A DNA stretch of 20,638 nucleotides from UBA73 sp964364885 (GTDB lineage: Archaea > Nanobdellota > Nanobdellia > Pacearchaeales > GW2011-AR1). Positions 14,382 to 20,638 of the stretch are shown in pieces; position 1 is the first letter of the stretch; each line of letters starts with the position of its first letter. The translations under genes and the position numbers were made by a program. The notes below the pieces were generated by a model. The model was not told where the DNA came from and did no database searches. It saw only the letters and a list, made by a program, of their open reading frames with translations. Where the stretch lies: NCBI GenBank assembly GCA_964364885.1, contig CAYIOA010000010.1, positions 1 to 20,638 on the forward strand, in the 5' to 3' direction.

Positions 14382-16234
14382 TGGATAAAAAAATTGCGAT
14401 AATTATTTTTTCAGTGATTGTTGTTTCTTTATTTGGAATTTTTGTTTATGCTGAAGGAGTGAGCAGCGGAGAAATTGTCAACACTCTTGAGAAAACTGTC
14501 TGCTGTGAAAAAACTAACGGAGGATTATTCTGTCAGGATGTTCCAGATAATGAGTGCGCTTCTGACAGGAAGATACCTACTTCGTGCGAGTCAACTTCTT
14601 TCTGCAAAGGAGGATTTTGTTTTGATTCTGTTGAAGGAACCTGCTTAGATAATGTTCCTCAAGTTGTCTGCAACCAGAATAACGGCACATGGTCTGATGA
14701 GTTTCCTCCACAATGCAATTTAGGATGCTGTGTCTTGGGAGACCAGGCGTCTTTTGTAACGTTAACGAGATGCAAGAGATTATCGAGTTTTCTTGGACTG
14801 GAAACAAATTTTGATGCCAGCAATACCAATGAGGTTCAGTGCATTTTATCTGCGAGAGCAGAAGAGAAAGGAGCGTGTGTTTTTGAAGAGGATTTTGATA
14901 AGACATGTAAGTTTGTCAAGAGGTCTGAATGCACAATTGAAGGCGTAACTGGTGTTAGTGAAACAACGACTGGAAATAGAAGCGCTGGAGATAAATCGAG
15001 AGCTGTTGAAGGATTAACTCCTGCACCGACAACTCCGACGGCGGCTCCTGCTGCAACACCTAGCACAACACCTAGTGCAACTACTACAACGAATCAAAAT
15101 GCTCCTGTAACAGGAGCAGTTGTAAGCGGAATTAATGGAAGCAATAAAGTTGAATTTTTTGCCGGCAAGTTATGCTCTGCTGAAGAGTTGGGAACTAATT
15201 GCGGGATAACAAAAGAAACAATTTGTTTGCCTGGATTTGAAGAAGTTTATTTTGTTGATACTTGTGGAAATCCAGCTAATATTTACGACGCTTCAAAAGT
15301 TAACGACAAATCATATTGGGCTAATGTAAAGGATAAGAGAGAATCGTGCGGAGCTAGTTCTGCGAATGAAGATTCCCAGACGTGCGGGAATTGCAATTAT
15401 TTGTTAGGAAGCTATTGCAGAGAATCTAATTCAGAAACTGCCAATCCTACCTACGGAGATAATATTTGTGCTAGTTTGAATTGTGTTGATGCCAACGGAG
15501 AGAAAAAATTGCATGGAGAATCATGGTGCGCTTTTGACAGTGCCGGCTTGCTCGGAGGGTTTATTGGTGGAAATTCTGTTGGAAGTAAGTTTTATAGAAA
15601 TGTCTGTAATAATGGAGAGGTATTGATTGAGCCGTGTTCTGATTTCAGGCAGGAAGAGTGTATTGAGAATTCAATTGATACTGGAAAAGGAAAATATACT
15701 CAGGCAGCTTGCAGGGTTAATCGCTGGCAGGACTGCACTGCGCAGAGAAACAAGAAGAATTGCGAGAACAGTGATAAAAGAGACTGCAACTGGCTTGAGG
15801 GAATTGAATATGTTTTAATGGGAAGTGTCTTGAGCGGGGAGAATGGAAGCTCTTCTAGTATTGAGGGCTCTTCATTGCAGGGAATTAAAGAAAGAGCTAA
15901 AAAAGTTATAGAAGAAGAGGGAGGAATTCCGAAAGGCGCCTGTGTTCCGGAAAATTCTCCTGGACTGAATTTCTGGAGTGGAGGGGAAGCTGCTTCTGTC
16001 TGCGCACAAGCAAATGCATTGTGTCCTGTTACTTATGAGAAAGGTTTAGTTGGAGGAGGTTGGAAGTGTGTAGAAAACTGTGAGTGCCTGCCTGGAGGGG
16101 AATTGGAATTAAAGAGAGCGCAATTATGCACTGCTATGGGAGATTGCGGTCCAAAGACAAACTTCATCGGGCAATTCGGCTCTGGGCAGGGATATAAAGT
16201 AACTCAGGAAAAGCTGAAGGGGAGCAAGAAATGA
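14381..16234 (+). CDS. Cys-rich secreted protein (N-terminal half-homologue of the giant protein)
   Basis: This 617-aa protein (start at the second of two adjacent ATGs; GGAGG sits 4-5 bases before it) has a signal peptide ending near VYA-EG. It then follows the Cys-rich ectodomain of the 1497-aa protein motif by motif: LGCCVLG, KGACVFE, DTCGNPANIYDAS, TCGNCN, GESWCAFDS, GSKFYRNVC, CRVNRWQDC and finally AMGDCGPKTNF. It ends soon after that last motif, where the giant protein continues into its hydrophobic middle. A Thr/Pro/Ala-rich linker (about residues 212-236) is absent from the giant copy. The next gene overlaps by four bases (ATGA) and supplies the missing half. It is probably secreted or surface bound; binding function unknown. 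Confidence 0.78.
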   Translation: MDKKIAIIIFSVIVVSLFGIFVYAEGVSSGEIVNTLEKTVCCEKTNGGLFCQDVPDNECASDRKIPTSCESTSFCKGGFCFDSVEGTCLDNVPQVVCNQNNGTWSDEFPPQCNLGCCVLGDQASFVTLTRCKRLSSFLGLETNFDASNTNEVQCILSARAEEKGACVFEEDFDKTCKFVKRSECTIEGVTGVSETTTGNRSAGDKSRAVEGLTPAPTTPTAAPAATPSTTPSATTTTNQNAPVTGAVVSGINGSNKVEFFAGKLCSAEELGTNCGITKETICLPGFEEVYFVDTCGNPANIYDASKVNDKSYWANVKDKRESCGASSANEDSQTCGNCNYLLGSYCRESNSETANPTYGDNICASLNCVDANGEKKLHGESWCAFDSAGLLGGFIGGNSVGSKFYRNVCNNGEVLIEPCSDFRQEECIENSIDTGKGKYTQAACRVNRWQDCTAQRNKKNCENSDKRDCNWLEGIEYVLMGSVLSGENGSSSSIEGSSLQGIKERAKKVIEEEGGIPKGACVPENSPGLNFWSGGEAASVCAQANALCPVTYEKGLVGGGWKCVENCECLPGGELELKRAQLCTAMGDCGPKTNFIGQFGSGQGYKVTQEKLKGSKK

Positions 16235-18495
16235 GAGCTAAGAAAAATAATTTGAAGGCTATTATGTTCTCAGAAATTTCGTTATTGTTGTTATCGGTTT
16301 TTGCTTTTGGTTTTTTGATTTCTGAAGCGGGGATTGTTAGAGGGCAGATTGCTGATCCTGCTGATATCATTTCTGGCGCCGCTAAATCGCCGGCTGTGCA
16401 GCCTGCAGAAACTGTAAATTTGCTGAGAGACTTTTCTTCTCATCAATTTAATCTTGGTCCTGGCAAAGGGTCTGTTGCTGGATTATTATCTCCTGACAAA
16501 GCTAGTGGTTATATAGAGGGTACCGGAGTAGTAAAGTGGAATGAAGGTAAAGGAATGTGGGAGGCGGCTTCAGCGACTGGCGGTGGAGGAGCACAAGCAA
16601 CTACTGGAGTTGCGCCGAGCTTAAAGGGATTTTTAGGCGGAACAGGATTTGGAACGCAGAGCACAGCAGCAATATGGACAAGTGCATTATCCAGCGGATT
16701 GTTGTGGGGAGCGGCTATTGGATTCGCTGCGTTTGGATTGTCAAAAATGTTTGGGTTAAGCTCAAGTCAGGCGAAATCAGTTGGTTTGTCTGTTGGGACA
16801 GGAGTTTTTGTAGGAAGTAGTGTATACTTTCTTGGAAGTAATTATGCTGCGACTGGCACCGGCACTCTTTTTACTGCTAATGGTGCTCTTGGATTAACAC
16901 CTGGAATGTGGGGAATAGGACTAGGACTTGGAGTTGGTGTTGGAGTTCTATTGGCTACTTATAAAAAAGAGAAAAAAGAACTTGTGAAGTTTGAGTGTTT
17001 GCCGTGGGAAGCGCCTATTGGAGGAGGGCGGTGTGAAGAATGCAATAAAGATTCAACAAGACCGTGTTCTGAATATAGATGCAAGAGTCTTGGACAGGCG
17101 TGCGAGTTGGTTAATAAAGGAAGTGAGAATGAATTGTGCGTTTGGGTGAATAAAGATGATACGCTGAGTCCGATTATTACTCCGTGGGATGATGTTTTGA
17201 AACCTGCAGGATTGAGATATGTTCCGGATAATACAATTAGACCGCCGAATACAGGAGTAAAAATTGCGCGTCTGGGTGCAAAGAATGGCTGCTTGCAGGC
17301 GTTTACGAAGTTAGAATTTGGCATTACAACTAATGAACCGTCTCAATGCAGAATTGACTACGAATTAACGCAGAAACTTGATGACATGAAATATTTGTTT
17401 GGCGAGAGCAATTTGTACAGCTATAATCACACGCAGAGATTGAAAGTGCCTAATCCGTTTGCTGAAGAAGGCGACGCTGTTCCAGAAATACATAATGATG
17501 GAACATATACTTTATGGACCAGATGCAGAGATGCAAATGGAAATGAGAATGTTGATGCATTTGCATTTAGATTCTGTGTTGATAAAGGCCCTGATACTTT
17601 TGCGCCAATTGTTCAAGGAACTTCGATTGAATCGGGAAGTGCTGTTCAGTTTGATGCAGACAGAGTTCCGATAGAAGTTTATGTTGATGAGCCGGCTGAA
17701 TGCAAGTGGAGCCCTATTGACAAGGCGTTTGATGACATGGAAAACACAATGACCTGCGCCAGAGAGACATTCCAGATTAATAGCGATTTGAATTATGTCT
17801 GCTCTGGAGAATTAAAAGGAATAAAAAACAGAGAGAATAATAACTTTTACTTTAGATGCAGGGATTTCTCAAAGGATGGAAGAAATACAATGAGCCAAAG
17901 CTTTCCATTGATTCTAAGAGGAACTGAACAACTAACCATTACAAAAGTTGGACCAAATGGAACAATATTGGGAAGCACCAGGGATTCGAGCATTACACTT
18001 ATGGTTGAAACAGCGCATGGAGCAGATGAAGGAAAAGCAACCTGCTATTTCTCAACAGAGAAAGAAGATTCATCTGGCTTTAGCGAGATGTTTGGAACAG
18101 ATGGATTCTTGCATAATCAAAGCTTGTCATTAGTCTCTGGAAATTATCAATACTTCTTCAGATGTATTGACTCGGGAGGAAATAGGGCTGACGCAAGCAC
18201 GGCGTTTACGATATTTGTTGACCAGACGAATGCAGGGATAGGCAGAGTATTTAGAGACGGAGAGAAATTAAAGATTATTACTAACGAGGATGCTAGATGT
18301 GCTTATTCATTAAACAACTGCAATTATAATTTTGAGGAAGGGGTTGCACTCTTGTACGAAAATCCAACTAAGAGAAATACGCATTTGGCAGATTGGAATG
18401 TTAATTCTGTTTATTATATAAAGTGCGAAGACTTGCAAGGCAACAGACCTGCGCCTAATGCGTGCAGTATTATTGCTAAAGGAAGTGAGTTTTAG
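16231..18495 (+). CDS. Membrane-anchored Ig-like protein (C-terminal half-homologue of the giant protein)
   Basis: The 754-aa protein starts with its own signal-like segment (EISLLLLSVFAFGFLISEAG), so the break from the preceding gene is not a simple frameshift. Residues about 145-250 contain Gly-rich hydrophobic segments. From KKELVKFECLPWEAPI it follows the C-terminal part of the 1497-aa protein: RCEECNK, a block ending in FRFCVDKGPDTFAPI, DEPAECKWSP (compare NEPVDARW), KAFDDMENTMTC (compare PFDEMENEFYC), and Ig-like repeats with FRCIDSGGN and IKCEDLQGN. It overlaps the preceding gene by ATGA. The pair most likely forms one complex that replaces the single chain of the upstream cassette. 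Confidence 0.78.
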   Translation: MRAKKNNLKAIMFSEISLLLLSVFAFGFLISEAGIVRGQIADPADIISGAAKSPAVQPAETVNLLRDFSSHQFNLGPGKGSVAGLLSPDKASGYIEGTGVVKWNEGKGMWEAASATGGGGAQATTGVAPSLKGFLGGTGFGTQSTAAIWTSALSSGLLWGAAIGFAAFGLSKMFGLSSSQAKSVGLSVGTGVFVGSSVYFLGSNYAATGTGTLFTANGALGLTPGMWGIGLGLGVGVGVLLATYKKEKKELVKFECLPWEAPIGGGRCEECNKDSTRPCSEYRCKSLGQACELVNKGSENELCVWVNKDDTLSPIITPWDDVLKPAGLRYVPDNTIRPPNTGVKIARLGAKNGCLQAFTKLEFGITTNEPSQCRIDYELTQKLDDMKYLFGESNLYSYNHTQRLKVPNPFAEEGDAVPEIHNDGTYTLWTRCRDANGNENVDAFAFRFCVDKGPDTFAPIVQGTSIESGSAVQFDADRVPIEVYVDEPAECKWSPIDKAFDDMENTMTCARETFQINSDLNYVCSGELKGIKNRENNNFYFRCRDFSKDGRNTMSQSFPLILRGTEQLTITKVGPNGTILGSTRDSSITLMVETAHGADEGKATCYFSTEKEDSSGFSEMFGTDGFLHNQSLSLVSGNYQYFFRCIDSGGNRADASTAFTIFVDQTNAGIGRVFRDGEKLKIITNEDARCAYSLNNCNYNFEEGVALLYENPTKRNTHLADWNVNSVYYIKCEDLQGNRPAPNACSIIAKGSEF

Positions 18496-18511
18496 TTTGT
18501 TGAAGAAAAGG

Positions 18512-18539
18512 TTTAAATAACTTGTAATACGTGTAATAC
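18512..18539 (+). promoter_or_regulatory. Promoter and operator-like direct repeat of the toxin-antitoxin pair
   Basis: TTTAAATA (18512-18519) is 25 bases before the ATG at 18541. Between them TGTAATAC occurs twice (18523-18530 and 18532-18539) at a 9-base period, ending next to the start codon. AbrB-type antitoxins often bind such sites and repress their own operon; this is inferred. Confidence 0.55.
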
Positions 18540-18540
18540 A

Positions 18541-18774
18541 ATGATAAATATCAATACTAGGCTGAGAAGAATGGGCAACTCTCTGGGGATAATTGTTCCA
18601 TCAGAGATTATTAATGGAAAGAGATTAAAAGAGGGGGAAGAATTAATCGTACATATAGAGAACAAAAATAAGACTAGTGTTGGCAGAATGCTCGAAGAGG
18701 CGCGAAAACAAAAATTGAAGTTTAAAAGAACAACAGAAGAAATATTAAATGAAATAGATGAAGATTTGGAATAA
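18541..18774 (+). CDS. vapB: AbrB/SpoVT-type antitoxin
   Basis: The 77-aa protein has the swapped-hairpin AbrB DNA-binding layout in its first 45 residues: TRLRRMGNSLGIIVPSEI, then KRLKEGEELIVHI. The RxxGNSLGIxxP motif is the family signature. The C-terminal tail (LEEARKQKLKFKRTTEEIL) is helical and charged and would wrap the toxin. It acts as a dimer, neutralising the PIN protein encoded one base downstream and repressing the operon through sites before its start. Leaderless transcription is suggested by the TATA box 25 bases upstream. Confidence 0.85.
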   Translation: MININTRLRRMGNSLGIIVPSEIINGKRLKEGEELIVHIENKNKTSVGRMLEEARKQKLKFKRTTEEILNEIDEDLE

Positions 18775-18775
18775 A

Positions 18776-19141
18776 ATGTACTTCTTTGACAGCTATGCGC
18801 TGGTAGAAATTGTACAGGGAAACTATAATTATGATAAATACAAAACTGACATTCCTATATGTACAGTTCTTAATCTTTTTGAGCTGCATCAAGCTTTATT
18901 AAGAGAATTTAATGATAAAACCGCAGACTACTGGATTAATAAGTTCGATTATACATTACTTGAGATAACTAAAGAAGATATTATTGCTGCTTCTGTCTTT
19001 AGATTTAGAAATAAAGACAAAAGATTATCTAGCGCAGATTGTATTGGGTATGTGATGGCTAGAAAACACAAATTAAAATTCCTGACTGGAGATAAAGAGT
19101 TTAAAGAAATGGATAATGTTGAATTTATTACGAAAGAATAA
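18776..19141 (+). CDS. vapC: PIN-domain ribonuclease toxin (VapC-like)
   Basis: The 121-aa protein starts MYFFDSYALVEI. The four acidic positions expected of a PIN domain are present: D5, E36 (NLFELHQALL), D88 (SSADCIGYVMA) and D106 (FLTGDKEF). PIN toxins cleave RNA with bound metal ions. The ATG at 18776, one base after the antitoxin stop, puts D5 at the usual distance from the N-terminus; the in-frame ATG at 18758 would add six residues and overlap the antitoxin. It is convergent with hjc, one base apart. Confidence 0.88.
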   Translation: MYFFDSYALVEIVQGNYNYDKYKTDIPICTVLNLFELHQALLREFNDKTADYWINKFDYTLLEITKEDIIAASVFRFRNKDKRLSSADCIGYVMARKHKLKFLTGDKEFKEMDNVEFITKE

Positions 19142-19142
19142 A

Positions 19143-19541
19143 TTAAGTTGATTCGAAGAACTGGCTGAATCTTTTTCCTTTTTGTTTTGCTGTTTCTAAA
19201 GAAACTACCCAGAATTTCCCGGTATCTTTTAAATATTCTGGAGCGAGGAAGAGCCAGCCTTCGCGATTGAACCTAGCAGCAATAACCGGCTTTAATCCAA
19301 TCATGTTTGAAAATAAAACAAAATCATTTATTTGTGCTTTTGTTATGTAGATCGAGGATTTCTTGCTAGATTTTGCTTCTATTGCAAAACCTTTTTTTCC
19401 TAATTTTGCAGCTATTAAATCACACGGTGAATCCTCTCCAATGCCCGAGCCAGCTACTCTTACAGCACGCCATCCTTGTTCTGTGAATAATTTAACTAAC
19501 TCGCGCTCTGCCTTTGAGCCCTTTGATTTATTGTTCGGCAT
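19143..19541 (-). CDS. hjc: Archaeal Holliday junction resolvase Hjc
   Basis: The 132-aa protein shows the full Hjc pattern: KGSKAERELVKLF (E12/E14), GWRAVRVAGSG, CDLIA with D41, FAIEAKSS with E55 and K57 (the ExK metal-binding core), then FVLFSNMIGLKPVIAARF and WLFLAPEYL. Length is normal. The enzyme dimer cuts four-way DNA junctions symmetrically during recombination and fork repair. ATTTAAAA (19562-19569) lies about 25 bases upstream, overlapping the stop codon of the 173-aa gene behind it. It faces the PIN toxin gene tail to tail. Confidence 0.95.
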   Translation of the reverse strand: MPNNKSKGSKAERELVKLFTEQGWRAVRVAGSGIGEDSPCDLIAAKLGKKGFAIEAKSSKKSSIYITKAQINDFVLFSNMIGLKPVIAARFNREGWLFLAPEYLKDTGKFWVVSLETAKQKGKRFSQFFEST

Positions 19542-19563
19542 TAGTGAGAAAAGAAAGAATGTT

Positions 19564-20085
19564 TTAAATAGATTTCTTTATATGTATATCGATTTTATCT
19601 ATGATGTGCGTGGTATTAATCACAACTACTCTTCCGTTTTCATTTGAGTCTGCGATATATTTGTTATTGTAACTCCATAACCTGCCGTTGATTTCAGCGC
19701 AGGCAAGCCCCTCATTCCGTGTCTTGTGCCATTTAAATTCGCGTAAATACCTTATCGTTTCTTTTGTTGCATTGTCATTTAGCTCAAGGGTTAAACCATA
19801 AGATTCGTTTTCATCATCCTTGTTTGTTAATGCTGAAATAGGGATTAAAACTCCGTCTTCGAGTGCGATATCTCGAGCATCTAATTGCTCTGCGAGTTTC
19901 TTTGCTAGTTCGTTATTGGGAATGTGCGAATCTCCTGCAGTTAGCAAGGCAATGCCGAATTCCACATAGTTTCCTGATAAAAATGTTCCTTCTTCATCAA
20001 ATGTAATTGCTTTCTCTAAATCATCTCTTGTTGCTAAACGTCTTGATTTTGGAAGAATTTTAGAATTTGCCAGGTGAATAAGCAT
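19564..20085 (-). CDS. Unknown 173-aa protein, possible relative of DGR targets
   Basis: I do not recognise the fold of the first 115 residues (MLIHLANSKILPKSRRLATR, FLSGNYVEFGIALLTAGDS), which lack signal peptide and membrane segments. The C-terminal part reads NEGLACAEINGRLWSY, then NNKYIADSNENGRVVVI. From memory, archaeal proteins with this N-terminus tend to have a hypervariable stretch between the GLA and GRVVV anchors, as a DGR target would; I cannot check this. Unlike the repeats at 1984 and 20420, this stretch still holds many AAT/AAC codons, so it may be unmutated, template-like or simply unrelated. A hairpin (20088-20119) sits directly before the start codon. The gene lies between hjc and the second variable-repeat gene. 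Confidence 0.6.
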   Translation of the reverse strand: MLIHLANSKILPKSRRLATRDDLEKAITFDEEGTFLSGNYVEFGIALLTAGDSHIPNNELAKKLAEQLDARDIALEDGVLIPISALTNKDDENESYGLTLELNDNATKETIRYLREFKWHKTRNEGLACAEINGRLWSYNNKYIADSNENGRVVVINTTHIIDKIDIHIKKSI

Positions 20086-20087
20086 AA

Positions 20088-20119
20088 AGAGAAGTTTGAA
20101 TAATTACCCAAACTTCTCT
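20088..20119 (-). repeat. 11-bp hairpin before the 173-aa gene
   Basis: AGAGAAGTTTG (20088-20098) pairs perfectly with CAAACTTCTCT (20109-20119) around ten bases. On the minus strand it ends two bases before the ATG at 20085. It could be an operator, a terminator of the upstream operon or a translational hairpin. Confidence 0.6.
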
Positions 20120-20120
20120 A

Positions 20121-20196
20121 AGAGAACTTTGAAACGCTGAAATTCTGCCATTTCAGAGGCTGCAGATTTCAGATGTGGATTTATTCAAAGTTCTCT
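20121..20196 (-). repeat. Long nested hairpin after the 62-aa gene
   Basis: AGAGAACTTTGAA (20121-20133) pairs perfectly over 13 bp with 20184-20196, and inside it CTGAAAT (20137-20143) pairs with ATTTCAG (20150-20156). The outer arm overlaps the stop codon and last codons of the 62-aa gene. Its first bases resemble the neighbouring hairpin at 20088-20119. Confidence 0.6.
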
Positions 20197-20373
20197 AAAA
20201 GGATTTGAGCTGGTTAATTCAAAGTTTGTTCCTCCAAATTTCCAGAGAGTTTCTTTTGCTCTTTCATTATAAGATTGGATTGTTTCGTTATACTTCCTCA
20301 GGATAGAATCGCCTAAAAACTCTGCCTCCTCAAGAACTTCAGGAATTTTGTAAAGTGCGACTTTTCTTGCCAT
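20185..20373 (-). CDS. Small helical protein of unknown function, 62 aa
   Basis: MARKVALYKIPEVLEEAEFL is followed by a predicted helix with SILRKYNETIQSYNERAKETL. It begins 7 bases after the stop of the variable-repeat gene, so the two are very likely co-transcribed. A longer in-frame start at 20472 would run back through the variable repeat in the wrong frame and is rejected. Known DGRs often carry a small helical accessory protein (Avd, about 120 aa) next to the target; this one is half that length and I see no motif linking it to Avd. Its stop lies inside a 13-bp inverted repeat. Confidence 0.6.
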   Translation of the reverse strand: MARKVALYKIPEVLEEAEFLGDSILRKYNETIQSYNERAKETLWKFGGTNFELTSSNPFREL

Positions 20374-20380
20374 TTTTATC

Positions 20381-20638
20381 TTAGAAAGTTTGCGCAGCTT
20401 CGCCAGCTCTCGCGCCTTCACGACGCACCCCAAAAGCATAATCGCCACCGTCGCAGTCACAGACGTCGCCATAGACGCTGAGCCTAAAGTCGTGCCAGCC
20501 GGAGTCCAACGACGCGAGTCTTGCTTCTGGTTCTTTCATGTTTGATACATCTGGAACACAAATATGTGCCGTTTTTGCTGGAGGTTTTGATGTAAGCTCT
20601 GCGAGTCTTTCAGCACCTTCTTCTCCATGAGCCCATGC
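20381..20638 (-). CDS. DGR target-like protein, C-terminal part (cut by window end)
   Basis: The open frame enters from beyond the window and runs 85 codons to a TAA. It reads AWAHGEEGAERLAELTSK, then HICVPDVSNMKEPEARLASL, then a GC-rich variable stretch and the anchor YAFGVRREG. The C-terminus matches that of the gene at 1417-2088 over 34 aligned residues without gaps (RL near the start, RL at 13-14, A at 29, GV at 31-32). The variable codons are almost all NNC/NNT, as expected when AAY template codons are mutated. The upstream part and start are not visible. The protein is probably a ligand-binding, C-type-lectin-like DGR target; reverse transcriptase and template would lie elsewhere, possibly just beyond 20638. 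Confidence 0.75.
   Translation of the reverse strand, partial: AWAHGEEGAERLAELTSKPPAKTAHICVPDVSNMKEPEARLASLDSGWHDFRLSVYGDVCDCDGGDYAFGVRREGARAGEAAQTF
20420..20521 (-). other. Candidate DGR variable repeat (VR-2)
   Basis: Thirty-four codons on the minus strand, from ARL to GVRR. Codons such as GAC, GGC, CAC, AGC, TAT, TGT and TGC dominate positions 8-28, each reachable from AAC or AAT by first- or second-base change. Just downstream, GCGC-flanked AGCT/AGCT repeats (20392-20415) make a GC-rich hairpin-prone block, the place where DGRs carry their initiation-of-mutagenic-homing sequence. That last reading is inference. Confidence 0.7.

Noticed and set aside
16200..16260. Frameshift explaining the split giant protein
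   Set aside because: The second gene has its own signal-like N-terminus and no homology-preserving frame continues across the junction.
20374..20472. Longer 95-aa start for the 62-aa gene
   Set aside because: It reads the variable repeat in a different frame from the one that aligns with the other repeat and continues upstream with normal protein sequence.
1..20638. DGR template repeat or reverse transcriptase in the window
   Set aside because: I found no A-rich near-copy of either variable repeat and no frame with reverse-transcriptase motifs; both would have to lie outside.
1..20638. CRISPR array or cas genes
   Set aside because: No regularly spaced direct repeats of 24 bases or more and no recognisable Cas protein; the short tandem repeats seen are operator-like pairs.

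Overview
The window looks like a piece of a small, AT-rich DPANN-type archaeal genome (Pacearchaeota/Woesearchaeota-like; the exact lineage is inference). Archaeal marks are a 5S rRNA of archaeal type, tRNA genes without an encoded CCA, an Rpr2-type RNase P protein (Rnp4), an archaeal Holliday junction resolvase (Hjc), and TATA boxes about 25 bases upstream of start codons with almost no leader. Genes are tightly packed, with several stop/start overlaps.

Layout. Positions 1-1103 (minus strand) hold two nested inverted-repeat structures, tRNA-Arg(CCT), tRNA-Leu(CAA), a nucleotide-kinase-like gene and 5S rRNA. Positions 1169-1411 hold a decayed transposase C-terminus. Positions 1417-2088 encode a protein whose last 34 codons look like a variable repeat of a diversity-generating retroelement (DGR). 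Two lipoprotein-like genes follow, one a HExxH metalloprotease, then rnp4, an AI-2E-type membrane protein, a conserved unknown and a cobalamin adenosyltransferase. Positions 6763-7375 hold a ribbon-helix-helix protein overlapped by a nuclease-like/winged-helix protein. Positions 7360-18495 are a surface locus: a pilin-like membrane protein plus a giant Cys-rich secreted protein (1497 aa), a lipoprotein, then a second copy of the cassette in which the giant protein is split into two signal-peptide-bearing genes. Positions 18541-19141 hold an AbrB/PIN toxin-antitoxin pair. The end (minus strand) holds hjc, a 173-aa unknown, paired hairpins, a 62-aa gene and the C-terminal part of a second DGR-like target gene running off the window.

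How it fits together. The main discovery candidate is a dispersed DGR target set. The C-termini at 1984-2085 and 20420-20521 (minus) align over 34 codons without gaps, and their differences pile up at codon positions 1 and 2 while the third base is mostly kept. That pattern is expected if both were rewritten by adenine mutagenesis from related templates. No reverse transcriptase or template repeat is inside the window, so the machinery would have to lie elsewhere. Together with the duplicated Cys-rich/Ig-like surface cassette and the lipoproteins, the region may serve a variable cell envelope or partner-contact function; that last step is inference.
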